This document shows positions 1 to 7,247 of a stretch of DNA of 64,000 nt, piece by piece. The first letter of the stretch is position 1. The number at the start of each line of letters is the position of its first letter. The stretch is taken from assembly GCA_002452815.1 (NCBI GenBank), contig DKFM01000004.1, forward strand, positions 1 to 64,000, given 5' to 3'. Below the pieces are notes generated by a model that worked only from the letters and a program-made list of their open reading frames with translations, was not told where the DNA came from and searched no databases. The position numbers and the translations under genes were made by a program. This DNA is from Rhodobacteraceae bacterium UBA6796. GTDB taxonomy: Bacteria; Pseudomonadota; Alphaproteobacteria; Rhodobacterales; Rhodobacteraceae.

Positions 1-191
1 AGCGCATCCTCGAAGGCCACCACATCGGCCACCGTCCATTCGAGCGAGCCGTCGCGCTTGCGCGAGATCGTGCCCTTCGACACCGGATCACCCCACCGCG
101 CCCCAACCGCAGCCGCAGCCCCCTCGACCCCGCCAAGCCGCTCGGACATCGCCCGCATATGCGCCCGGACCGTCAGACGAACGTCATACAT
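1..191 (-). CDS. Hypothetical phage-type protein, cut by window edge
   Basis: Reading leftwards from an ATG at 191, an open frame of 63 codons runs off the window edge, so only the N-terminus (MYDVRLTVRAHMRAM) is visible. A GGAGG ribosome site (about 197-201) precedes the ATG at good spacing, which supports the start. The visible part is rich in Ala, Gly and Arg, with a stretch (VSKGTISRKRDG) that could be the recognition part of a helix-turn-helix. It is transcribed in the same direction as the Cro-like gene upstream of it, so it may be the second gene of the element's leftward operon. Function is not recognised. Confidence 0.6.
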   Translation of the reverse strand, partial: MYDVRLTVRAHMRAMSERLGGVEGAAAAVGARWGDPVSKGTISRKRDGSLEWTVADVVAFEDA

Positions 192-293
192 CGGAAGCCT
201 CCAAAACCTTGTTTTCTTGTGAGAGAGAGACCCGCGTGAGAGCGTCGGGGAATGGAACACTCCGCCCGGCAGAACTCCAATCCATCGCAACCA

Positions 294-515
294 TCAAACA
301 CCGCCACCGTGGTTACTGGGCTGGCATGCCCGATCAGAGCTAACCTTCATGTGCTCACGAATGCGGTCGGCGACACGCAGGGTCGGGCTGGACTTTCCAT
401 CCCGCCAGTCCTGCCATTGCCGCCAGCTGGCGTTGACCGCATCTCGCAACAGCTTCTGGGGCGAGATGCCATGCGCAGCGCAATAACGCTCGATGTCTGA
501 TATGAACTGTTCCAT
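294..515 (-). CDS. Small Cro-like helix-turn-helix regulator
   Basis: This 73-residue basic protein starts MEQFISDIERYCA and has a helix-turn-helix-like middle (SPQKLLRDAVNASWRQWQDW followed by DGKSSPTLRVADRI). That layout, a small XRE-type DNA-binding unit with no further domain, fits a Cro-type regulator. It is divergent from the S24 repressor at 604, with 88 bases of operator-like DNA between them, which is the classic lambda-like switch arrangement. There is no clear Shine-Dalgarno sequence. The family call rests on context and general helix pattern, not on a strong motif. Confidence 0.6.
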   Translation of the reverse strand: MEQFISDIERYCAAHGISPQKLLRDAVNASWRQWQDWRDGKSSPTLRVADRIREHMKVSSDRACQPSNHGGGV

Positions 516-525
516 GTCGCGCAGT

Positions 526-601
526 ATGGGGTATTTTTACCCCATAACTCAAGGGGATTTTTACGCCATTACACACGACCCTGCGCCGGGTATATTTCCC
601 C
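526..601. promoter_or_regulatory. Operator-like sites in the element's immunity region
   Basis: Three related sites lie between the divergent regulators. Site 1 (526-545) is a perfect inverted repeat, ATGGGGT / ACCCCAT, around ATTTTT. Site 2 (553-567) reads GGGGATTTTTACGCC. Site 3 (588-601) reads GGGTATATTTCCCC and ends three bases before the repressor start. The shared pattern is a G-run, an AT-rich centre and a C-run. Position and symmetry suggest binding sites for the S24 repressor and the Cro-like protein. Similar sites recur at 4494-4536. Confidence 0.65.
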
Positions 602-603
602 TT

Positions 604-1242
604 ATGGAAACATCATTCAAAACGGCCCTGGATCACGCACTTAAGGCGACAAACCGCTCCCTGCGGAGCGTTGCGATTCAATCAGGCGTTTCCTACGATC
701 AGCTCAAGGGATTGATGCAGGGGAAATCCCAACGCACGAACTTCGATGATGGTGTCAGGGTCGCAAAGGTGTTTGGTGTCTCGGTCGAGGATTTCCTCTT
801 GGGAAATCTGCAAGCAGCCCCCAACGCCGTCTCGGTCGCGGGCCATGTGGGCGCCGGGGCGGAGGTGGACCTCTGTGATGCTTATGCAAAGGGAGACGGG
901 CTTTATCATGTCGCCTGCCCCGCCGAGGTCAGCCCCCACGGGATTGTGGCGGTCGAGGTTAAGGGAAATAGCATGGAGCCGATGTTCTTCAACGGCGACG
1001 TGTTGTTCTACTCCCGCGCTGCGGCAGAAGGCGTTCCCGTCGAAGCGATCGGCAGGCAGGTCGTGGCGCAAACCGACGATGGTCGAGTCTGGGTGAAGCA
1101 GCTAAAGACCGGAACGGCGCCGGGCCTCTTCCATCTGCTCTCGCTCAATCCCGCCGGAGCCAACCTTCTGGACGTCAAGGTCACATGGGCGGCGGCAGTC
1201 CGCCTCCACCTACCCAAGGAACTTGTGCGAAAAGTGGATTGA
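604..1242 (+). CDS. LexA/CI-like repressor with S24 peptidase domain
   Basis: This 212-residue protein pairs an N-terminal helix-turn-helix region (about 8-65, with SVAIQSGVSYDQLKGLMQGK) with a C-terminal S24/LexA-type self-cleavage domain. The expected catalytic dyad is visible: Ser123 in GNSMEP and Lys165 in VWVKQLK. A likely cleavage site is Ala79-Gly80 in SVAGHVGAG. Such proteins hold a prophage silent and are inactivated by RecA-stimulated self-cleavage after DNA damage. I chose the ATG at 604 rather than an in-frame ATG at 493 because 493 would read through the operator region. No Shine-Dalgarno is evident, so translation may be leaderless. Confidence 0.85.
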   Translation: METSFKTALDHALKATNRSLRSVAIQSGVSYDQLKGLMQGKSQRTNFDDGVRVAKVFGVSVEDFLLGNLQAAPNAVSVAGHVGAGAEVDLCDAYAKGDGLYHVACPAEVSPHGIVAVEVKGNSMEPMFFNGDVLFYSRAAAEGVPVEAIGRQVVAQTDDGRVWVKQLKTGTAPGLFHLLSLNPAGANLLDVKVTWAAAVRLHLPKELVRKVD

Positions 1243-1375
1243 CGGTACGCTCCAAGAGGGTCACGGCACTCATTACCGAGTACCTAACCCTATTGAAGCG
1301 CACTGAGACCCGAGCAGTCCGCAGGCAATCCCCCCAACAACCGCGGCGCATCCCTTCATGCGGTCCTGATATGCC

Positions 1376-2437
1376 TCAATGGGTGAGAGGGCGTACTCCC
1401 TCGATCAATTCCACAAGATTGTCTGGCTCCGACGCGAACCACGCGAAACTGCCCCACGCCAAGCCATCTACGGTCTTCTTGAACGGCGCCGCGCTGCGAT
1501 CGAAGTAAGCCGTGACAAAGGCGATATGCTGGGGGGGGTAACCTGCGGCGGTCGTCAGTTTCAGTAGTGCAATCTTCCGCTTTTCGGATATGGGCCCATC
1601 CGAAGCTACAACCTCCACGAATACGAGCAAAGGGTGTGCAGGCGCCAAGTCTGCAAGGATAATGTCAGGGAGATTTTTGTCAGCTAGGATATTGAGGCCG
1701 ATCTTCCTGGCAAGCTCATCGTCCCGTGACACCACCTTGTCGCGGCTTTCACTAAGGAAAATGACCGCCGGGCTGCCAAGAAACTTCGGTGCAAATACCT
1801 CGATGACAGCCCGGGACAACTCGGAACTGAGCCCCGGCGCCATCCGACGCGTCTCCCCCCCAGGAAAGGTCACAAGCACCCGATCGGAGTCAATGGCCGC
1901 GCCCTTCCGCATGACCGCAATACGCATACGGGCGCCAGGGGTGAGGTGATTGCGCTGCCAATTCGCGATGGCATCCTGCAACGCAACACCACTGAGCGCG
2001 GGGTCAAACAAAGTAGCAAAGCCCGCTCCCAATGCGTACCGGCCCAACGGAGAGGTGGTCGCAAGGCCGGGGCGTTCGATAACGGCGCCATTTTCGACTA
2101 GCGCGTTTCTCAGCGTGTCGTCACGCACAGACTCCCGCGTATTGGCGGCATACCATCGCCCTGGCACCTCTGCCTTCGAGGGCTTTATGGATGCTTTCGA
2201 CCAAATAAGCCGGTCAGCGTCGGACAAAAGAGCAGCCTGAGCGTCCGTCATGCGCGTAACCTGGTCTGGCCTCAACCAAACCTCGGCGCCCTCGACAGCC
2301 CCAACATACATCATGACAAAGACGGTCCGTGCCGCAATCTCCCACACACACTGCGCTCGGTGGGGTGTTCCCTCTGGAAAGATCTCCTGCAAACGGGAGT
2401 GAATGTCTGGCCATGGCGTTAAGTCTGGCAAACTCAT
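1376..2437 (-). CDS. Type II restriction endonuclease, BsuBI/PstI family
   Basis: This 353-residue protein resembles the BsuBI/PstI restriction endonucleases. The C-terminal half carries the diagnostic stretch: PDIILADLAP, then LVFVEVVASDGPISEKRK, then HIAFVTAYFDR and LAWGSFAWFASEPDNL. The Asp/Glu and Lys positions there fit the metal-dependent nuclease core. The N-terminal half has the usual family helical region. Family members PstI and BsuBI cut CTGCAG, but specificity here is not provable from sequence. Its start overlaps the methyltransferase stop by four bases (ATGA), so the two are translationally coupled, methylase first. The gene lies inside the integrated element, antisense to its neighbours, and its base composition looks less GC-rich than the chromosome. 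Confidence 0.88.
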   Translation of the reverse strand: MSLPDLTPWPDIHSRLQEIFPEGTPHRAQCVWEIAARTVFVMMYVGAVEGAEVWLRPDQVTRMTDAQAALLSDADRLIWSKASIKPSKAEVPGRWYAANTRESVRDDTLRNALVENGAVIERPGLATTSPLGRYALGAGFATLFDPALSGVALQDAIANWQRNHLTPGARMRIAVMRKGAAIDSDRVLVTFPGGETRRMAPGLSSELSRAVIEVFAPKFLGSPAVIFLSESRDKVVSRDDELARKIGLNILADKNLPDIILADLAPAHPLLVFVEVVASDGPISEKRKIALLKLTTAAGYPPQHIAFVTAYFDRSAAPFKKTVDGLAWGSFAWFASEPDNLVELIEGVRPLTH

Positions 2438-4242
2438 GCAGGGTCTTTCGTATAAAATGTCTCCAAGAGGGCTTCGATCTCACCCGCAGGTGCTTTCTGG
2501 CCTAGGAGCGTTTCAATCTGGCGCATTTGCGCAAGATTCGGCAGGGGAAGAGCTTCAAGCTCGAACGCTGACACCGCCACACTACCACTCATACAGCGGA
2601 AGGCGCGATCTACAATCTTGGAATTGAGCACGGCTGCCACTGCGGCGGGTTGAACTTTCGGGCATCCATTGATCGGCTTCACCATATTGAGGTGGTTCTC
2701 AACAATGACACCTCCATGCGAATGGATGAAGGCCTCCGGCATTTCGGCGGCAATCAGGCGCCGAGCCTGCTCTTTCGCTGTGGTGCGCTGCAACAGAACG
2801 CACGGCGTGTCCACCTTTAGCCACTCATCGCTTGCAGTCGGACGGAAATAGGGCTGGTGGCTACGCTTTTCGGCGCGCCAAACAAATCGCCCATCTGCCG
2901 TAATCGACTCCGCCCAAACCACTGGCAAGGTATCCCTTCCCGGGCGCATGCGAAACTGCGGCTTGAAGCGGTTCCATACAAGCGGCCCAGTGGAGACTTT
3001 GTATCCCCAATCTCGGAGCCTAGTCGGAATCCCCGCCATCGCCGCAACCAGCGGCACATCGTCCGGGGTGCGTGGCGCGAGCCACGGATCACGCGGGTCC
3101 TCAGGCAGTTCAAATTGGCCTGCCTTAGTGACTTCCGCCTTACCATTCACGGCCAAGTAATGCACCTGTACGGCAGAAGTGTGTGCACCAAGCCGGTACG
3201 TCGACAGCACGGTTTCCTGTAGCACATCCTCGAACACCCCCCGCCGCTCGGTCACAAAGTCGATCGCCAGTGGAGAGGCTTCCATCGCCAGAAGGCCTCG
3301 CAACGCCTTGAAATACTCACCGGCCAGAAAACTGGTTGGGGTCACATAGGCGACCACGCCTTCAGGCTTCGCCCAGCGGAGCGCAAGGTCGGTGAACAAC
3401 CCGTAAAGATTGGCGTGCCCGTACAGGCTGCGGCTGTAGTGTTCGCGTTGATGCGCTGGCAAACGAATCCGGCCGTAAGGAGGATTGCCCACGACCAAGT
3501 CAAACTTTTGATGTGCCGGCCTTTGGCTGAGGCTGTCACAGACGGTGACCATTGATGGGAACGGTTGCCGCGCGATCCGCACCTCGTCCGCAAAGGCGAT
3601 CTCAAGCCAAACCTGAGTGAGCCAAGCCGCAAAAGGGTCAATTTCAAAGCCTCTGAGGTTAGTTGAAATGTGCGCAAGAAACCGCTCAGCTGGCAAGTCG
3701 ACGAGAGCTTTGCGCATTCGCAGAGCAACGGGCAAAAGAAACGCGCCACCGCCACACGCCGGGTCGAGAACGAGTGCCGTCTGCCAATCGACGCCAGCAT
3801 CTTCGGCCATAGCCAGCAGCCGATCAGTTAGCGCAGGGGGAGTATAATAGGCTCCCCAAGAGCTGCGTGTCTCCTGGGGCAGCATGGCAGTGTAGCATGT
3901 GCTTAGCTGATAGCAGGCCTCCTCTATTGGCAGCTGCGCAGCCGCCCGCCCGAGGGACTCGGCTAGCTCGACAGCCAGAGTGTCGAGCTCGAAGGTGAAG
4001 GCAAGCGTGACAGGAGAAACAACCAGCCCCCCACCCAAAACTTCGCCGGTCGCAGCAGCATAGGATCGCACTGCCCGCTCGACAAATGACCAAACGGCTT
4101 GTTGACGCCGCTGCATGTCAACCTGGCCAATCCATGCACGCGCCATGATGCGGCCAGTTTGCAAACTTTCGACAGCGGCAAGCAATCGGCAATCTCGGCC
4201 AGCGCCAAGGAGAGGCGAGAGAGAAGGTGGAGCAAGGCGCAT
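2434..4242 (-). CDS. N6-adenine DNA methyltransferase partnered with the PstI-type nuclease
   Basis: This 602-residue protein has the hallmarks of an amino-methyltransferase: a YYTPP motif (132-136), the S-adenosylmethionine loop DPACGGGAF (160-168) and the catalytic NPPY motif (253-256). The remaining C-terminal half is a probable target-recognition region. It should methylate adenine in the site cut by the downstream nuclease and so protect element and host. It is longer than typical PstI-type methylases (about 500 residues). The first 32-42 residues may be over-called, since in-frame ATGs also lie at 4146 and 4116. The order methylase-nuclease with an ATGA overlap delays nuclease production relative to protection. 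Confidence 0.88.
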   Translation of the reverse strand: MRLAPPSLSPLLGAGRDCRLLAAVESLQTGRIMARAWIGQVDMQRRQQAVWSFVERAVRSYAAATGEVLGGGLVVSPVTLAFTFELDTLAVELAESLGRAAAQLPIEEACYQLSTCYTAMLPQETRSSWGAYYTPPALTDRLLAMAEDAGVDWQTALVLDPACGGGAFLLPVALRMRKALVDLPAERFLAHISTNLRGFEIDPFAAWLTQVWLEIAFADEVRIARQPFPSMVTVCDSLSQRPAHQKFDLVVGNPPYGRIRLPAHQREHYSRSLYGHANLYGLFTDLALRWAKPEGVVAYVTPTSFLAGEYFKALRGLLAMEASPLAIDFVTERRGVFEDVLQETVLSTYRLGAHTSAVQVHYLAVNGKAEVTKAGQFELPEDPRDPWLAPRTPDDVPLVAAMAGIPTRLRDWGYKVSTGPLVWNRFKPQFRMRPGRDTLPVVWAESITADGRFVWRAEKRSHQPYFRPTASDEWLKVDTPCVLLQRTTAKEQARRLIAAEMPEAFIHSHGGVIVENHLNMVKPINGCPKVQPAAVAAVLNSKIVDRAFRCMSGSVAVSAFELEALPLPNLAQMRQIETLLGQKAPAGEIEALLETFYTKDPA

Positions 4243-4578
4243 TGCAGTGAGAGCTTATCATTGCTGGAACATTTCAGGTACGGTATCTTGGCCATGCACA
4301 ACAGGCAACATGTATGTGCCTCGATTTCAGCGTGTCCGCGAAAGGCTGCTTCCTGTCCTATACGCTTGGCGGACGACGCGCGAGGGAGGACGGTTCTTTC
4401 TCGACGCCCCCCTGTGCATACGAGCTTTTCTTATCTTACACCCGAGGGACACGCGCCCACGCCTCCTCATGACTCTCCATGCCCAGCTGAAATGGGGTAA
4501 ATTTTCCCTATTTCCATTGACGGGGTATTATTCCCCCACTACCATCACCTCCATCGCAACCCGCCGATGGAGGCCGTC
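4243..4578. other. Intergenic control region between the R-M pair and the plus-strand operon
   Basis: This stretch lies between divergently transcribed units and holds no convincing gene. Plus-strand open frames that cross it have no ribosome site and run into the methylase on the opposite strand. The part before about 4490 presumably contains the R-M promoter, though I cannot pick a clear -35/-10 pair. The last 85 bases hold two operator-like sites and the leader of the small-gene operon. Confidence 0.5.
4494..4536. promoter_or_regulatory. Two operator-like sites before the element's plus-strand operon
   Basis: Two motifs match the immunity-region sites: GGGGTAAATTTTCCC (4494-4508) and GGGGTATTATTCCCC (4522-4536). 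They are spaced 28 bases apart start to start and lie 43 bases before the first gene of the operon (ATG 4579). The inference is that the S24 repressor at 604 also silences this operon. Confidence 0.6.
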
Positions 4579-4821
4579 ATGCTTGCTCATACGCACCCGA
4601 TTTCTACCCCGCCCGCATGTGCTGTCGTGGTGCTGCGCCAGGAGGCGCGGCGCCGGGCGGCCTTGCTGGAGACTGGGCGCAATGTGCTGAAAGCGCGCTG
4701 CGCGACGGCCGAGCACCTGCGCGCCGCGATCGAGGTTCTGACCCGCTACGGCGACCACATCGACGTGATGCGGGCCGATCTGGTGCGCGCGGCCCTGCGC
4801 CGCCGGGAGGCGCTGCAATGA
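4579..4821 (+). CDS. Small hypothetical protein, first gene of the element's operon
   Basis: This 80-residue protein begins MLAHTHPISTPPAC. An in-frame ATG occurs at 4567, but the GGAGG at 4569-4573 sits five bases before the ATG at 4579, so that start is preferred. The C-terminal two thirds are strongly helical and arginine-rich (RQEARRRAALLETGRNVLKA), suggesting a nucleic-acid-binding or coiled-coil protein. No family is recognised. Its stop overlaps the next start (ATGA). As first gene after the operator-like sites it would be the earliest product of the operon. Confidence 0.6.
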   Translation: MLAHTHPISTPPACAVVVLRQEARRRAALLETGRNVLKARCATAEHLRAAIEVLTRYGDHIDVMRADLVRAALRRREALQ

Positions 4822-5009
4822 GCTTGCGCCCTGCCCGCCCCCGCATTGCCGAAACCGCCTGTGAACAGCCGGACACTACCGCGCCGCGCCTCGGCTGGCC
4901 GGAGGTGCTGCTGACCGGCCTGCTGTGCCTTGCAGCCCTGGTCATCGCCCGCGCCGCGCTCGACACCGCGCTGGCCCTGCCCGCCCTCACCGCGCCGGGG
5001 CTGGTCTGA
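4818..5009 (+). CDS. Small single-pass membrane protein, hypothetical
   Basis: This 63-residue protein has a polar N-terminus (MSLRPARPRIAE) and one strongly hydrophobic segment at about 29-47 (EVLLTGLLCLAALVIARAAL), then a short hydrophobic tail. It therefore probably spans the inner membrane once. It overlaps the preceding gene by ATGA and the following one by TGATG, so it is translated as part of the same transcript. The gene is supported by the overlaps and by its coding continuity, not by a recognised family. Confidence 0.55.
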   Translation: MSLRPARPRIAETACEQPDTTAPRLGWPEVLLTGLLCLAALVIARAALDTALALPALTAPGLV

Positions 5010-5392
5010 TGGGTGTCACCGCGATCACCCTGCACAGCGACGGCGGCAGCGTCACCGCCCCGCCCGCCGCTTTCGAGGCCGCACTGGAAGAGTTGCGCAC
5101 CGCTGGCAAGCCGCCGATGAAGCCCGACCCAGAAATGGATGCGGCCAAGTCGCATGCCTATGCCGTGCATGCCGACGAGCTGCGCCAGTTTGTCGAACAG
5201 TTCGAGCAGCTGGAGGCCGAGAAGCGCGACATCGCCGACCAGCAGAAGGACGTGATGGCCGAGGCCAGGGCCCGCGGCTACGACACCACGGTGCTGCGCA
5301 AGATCATCGCGCTGCGCAAGCGCGACAAGGACGACCTGGCCGCGGAAGAGGCGATCCTCGAGATCTACAAAGCCGCGTTGGGGATGGTGTGA
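5009..5392 (+). CDS. GapR-like DNA-binding protein (DUF2312)
   Basis: This 127-residue protein has a C-terminal DUF2312/GapR domain (about 52-125), recognisable by ELRQFVEQFEQLEAEKRDIA, the DQQKDVMAEARARGYD segment and KIIALRKRDKDD. Chromosomal GapR is a nucleoid protein of alphaproteobacteria that clamps overtwisted DNA ahead of polymerases. An extra copy on a mobile element could assist element replication or transcription. The first 45 residues are unlike the usual short GapR N-terminus and have no recognised domain. Start and stop both overlap neighbours (TGATG), showing a compact operon. The domain call is confident; the role in the element is inference. Confidence 0.85.
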   Translation: MGVTAITLHSDGGSVTAPPAAFEAALEELRTAGKPPMKPDPEMDAAKSHAYAVHADELRQFVEQFEQLEAEKRDIADQQKDVMAEARARGYDTTVLRKIIALRKRDKDDLAAEEAILEIYKAALGMV

Positions 5393-6102
5393 TGCGCGTC
5401 CTGATCGGCTGCGAGACCTCGGGCGTGATGCGCCGGGCATTTGCTGCGCGCGGGCACGATGCCTGGTCGGTGGATCTGCTGCCCGCCGAGGACGGCAGCA
5501 ACCGCCACATCACCGGCGATCTGCGCGACTACCTGGCCGAGGGCTGGGATCTGCTGGCGGTCATGCACCCGCCCTGCACGCGCCTGTGTAACAGCGGCGT
5601 GCGTTGGCTGACCGAGCCGTCCAAACGGCTGCCGGAAACATACGCCCGCCACGAACGCGAAGCCTTTGGCCGCATGAGCCGGGACGAACGGCTGGCCTTC
5701 CTCTGGTACGACCTGCAGCGCGGCGTCGATCTGTTCACCGCCTGCTGGCGCGCGCCGGTTCCGCGCGTGGCGATCGAGAACCCGGTTATGAACCCGCACG
5801 CTCGCGAACGCCTGCCCGCGGATCTGCCGCGCCCGCAGATCGTGCAGCCGTGGTGGTTTGGCGAGCCGTTTTTCAAGGCGACCGGCTTCTATCTGCGCGG
5901 CCTGCCAGCGCTGACGGAAACGAACCGCCTCACCCCGCCGTGCCCCGGCACCGAAGCGCACAAGCAGTGGTCGGCCGTCCACCGCGCCCCGCCCGGGCCG
6001 GATCGGTGGAAGATCCGCAGCCGGACATTTGAGGGCGTGGCGAAGGCCTGCGCAGATCAATGGGGCGGACACGCACAGCAACAGGAGGCCGCCAATGGCT
6101 GA
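5392..6102 (+). CDS. Phage-type DNA methylase-like protein (C5-cytosine methyltransferase fold)
   Basis: This 236-residue protein begins MRVLIGCETSGVMRRAF, a glycine-poor version of the S-adenosylmethionine-binding start of C5-cytosine methylases. It has VMHPPCTRLCNSG at about 59, resembling the catalytic Pro-Cys motif IV, and VAIENPVMNP near 124, resembling motif VI. It is smaller than a full C5-methylase and lacks an obvious target-recognition domain, so activity is uncertain. Homologues of this type are frequent in phages. It might modify element DNA or be a degenerate relative. It overlaps the GapR-like gene by one base and the next gene by eight. Confidence 0.65.
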   Translation: MRVLIGCETSGVMRRAFAARGHDAWSVDLLPAEDGSNRHITGDLRDYLAEGWDLLAVMHPPCTRLCNSGVRWLTEPSKRLPETYARHEREAFGRMSRDERLAFLWYDLQRGVDLFTACWRAPVPRVAIENPVMNPHARERLPADLPRPQIVQPWWFGEPFFKATGFYLRGLPALTETNRLTPPCPGTEAHKQWSAVHRAPPGPDRWKIRSRTFEGVAKACADQWGGHAQQQEAANG

Positions 6103-6421
6103 GTTAAACCACGCACAGCTGACCAGAATGATCTGGATTGACGCCAGACTGGTCGGCGCCGGGCGGATCAATCGCAGCGACCTGAAACAGGCGTTCGGGA
6201 TCAGCATGCAGCAGGCCGCGCTGGATCTGCGCAGCTACGGCGCACTGCACCCCGGGCGCCTGGCCTACAGCCGCCGAGAGAAATGCTACCGCCCCGCAGC
6301 ACAGTCGCGTCCAAAGTTTGACACTGGAACCCGTATCAGGGTGGCACATGCCGTTGCGGTTATCGCCGCGCAGCGCTCTGCACTGATCTCAGAACAGCAA
6401 CAGGAGGCACGGCATGGATGA
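6095..6421 (+). CDS. Winged-helix DNA-binding protein, WYL-regulator N-terminus type
   Basis: This 108-residue protein resembles the N-terminal winged helix found in WYL-domain regulators: RINRSDLKQAFGISMQQAAL, then DLRSYGALHPGRLAYSRREK. The WYL domain itself is absent, so this is a stand-alone DNA-binding unit. An AGGAGG site (6083-6088) precedes the ATG at 6095. The start lies within the last eight bases of the previous gene. A regulatory or excision-control role in the element would fit its position, but nothing shows this directly. Confidence 0.65.
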   Translation: MAELNHAQLTRMIWIDARLVGAGRINRSDLKQAFGISMQQAALDLRSYGALHPGRLAYSRREKCYRPAAQSRPKFDTGTRIRVAHAVAVIAAQRSALISEQQQEARHG

Positions 6422-6833
6422 CGGAACAACGCGCGCACAGAAATGCCGCCACACGCGCGGTGACATGGTCTCGGAGATTGGCCTGTGGGTGTGCGCGGAC
6501 TGCTATGAAAAGCTCTCGGGATGGCCGGTGAAATATGGCCCCACAGGGGGCGGCGGACCGCCGCAGAACATTGCCTGGCGGGCGGAGAAAGCCTCCAGCG
6601 ACGGGATCTCATTCGCAGAGTTTCTGTGCGCAATGTCTTGCCGGTACATGATGCGCACCAGACCGCGCATGCAGATGCGCGATGCCTATGACGCAGCCAT
6701 CGAATACCTGCGCTGGATGCTGCCGGACGCCTACGGTGACACGGCATATTCGTGGGATCGCGATGCCGCTGTCGAGCTTGCGGATGACGACATGCAAGAC
6801 TGGGACCAAGCGGAGGACAAAAGCAATGGCTGA
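6414..6833 (+). CDS. Hypothetical protein with a putative zinc-binding N-terminus
   Basis: This 139-residue protein has Cys and His residues near the N-terminus (KCRHTRGD, then LWVCADCYEKL) that could form a small zinc ribbon. A helical, acidic C-terminal half follows (DDDMQDWDQAEDK). No family is recognised. The start lies within the final eight bases of the previous gene and is preceded by AGGAGG, so translation is coupled. It sits between the winged-helix gene and two tiny genes leading to the integrase. Confidence 0.55.
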   Translation: MDDGTTRAQKCRHTRGDMVSEIGLWVCADCYEKLSGWPVKYGPTGGGGPPQNIAWRAEKASSDGISFAEFLCAMSCRYMMRTRPRMQMRDAYDAAIEYLRWMLPDAYGDTAYSWDRDAAVELADDDMQDWDQAEDKSNG

Positions 6834-7041
6834 GCGCACCATCCTGACCATCCGTGACGACCGGGCGCCGGAAATGCGTGTCACCCTGCCCGCACCGCCC
6901 TGCGGGATCGAGATCAGCCCGGGCGTGCGCGACGAGACCACGCCCCGCGGTCCGGTGATCCGGGCCCATACCCCGCGCCCTGCGCGCACGCGCCTACACC
7001 CGTTGCAAGTCGTCCTGCGCACAATGATGGAGGGTCAGTAA
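6826..7041 (+). CDS. Small hypothetical protein
   Basis: This 71-residue proline- and arginine-rich protein begins MAERTILTIRDDRAP. The ATG at 6826 lies within the last eight bases of the preceding gene, and a GGAGG about ten bases upstream supports the start. Its stop overlaps the next start (TAATG). No domain is recognised. The evidence that it is real is its place in a chain of overlapping frames. Confidence 0.5.
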   Translation: MAERTILTIRDDRAPEMRVTLPAPPCGIEISPGVRDETTPRGPVIRAHTPRPARTRLHPLQVVLRTMMEGQ

Positions 7042-7247
7042 TGGGACGGCGCCAGACATTCACGCAGGCCGAGGTGACGCGCGCGATCAAGGCGGCAACA
7101 GCTGCCGGGATGGCGGTAGCCCGTTGCGAAATCACCCCGGATGGGGCCATCGTGATCAGCACCGAGGCGACCGCAAAGGTGCAGGCAGATCCGCTGACAG
7201 AGTGGAGGACAAGAAAGGATGCGCGTGGTGCTAAAGGGGCTGCATAA
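7041..7247 (+). CDS. Small hypothetical protein preceding the integrase
   Basis: This 68-residue protein begins MGRRQTFTQAEVTRAIKAA. Its first half looks like a short helical DNA-contacting segment (QAEVTRAIKAATAAGM) followed by a beta-rich stretch (RCEITPDGAIVIST). It starts on the previous stop (TAATG) and runs 29 bases into the integrase gene. Size and place directly before an integrase are those of a recombination directionality factor or excisionase, but no family signature supports this. Confidence 0.55.
   Translation: MGRRQTFTQAEVTRAIKAATAAGMAVARCEITPDGAIVISTEATAKVQADPLTEWRTRKDARGAKGAA

Noticed and set aside
4099..4690. Plus-strand open frames across the R-M / operon gap
   Set aside because: They overlap the methylase start and operator-like sites, lack ribosome sites and look like random Arg/Ser-rich translations.
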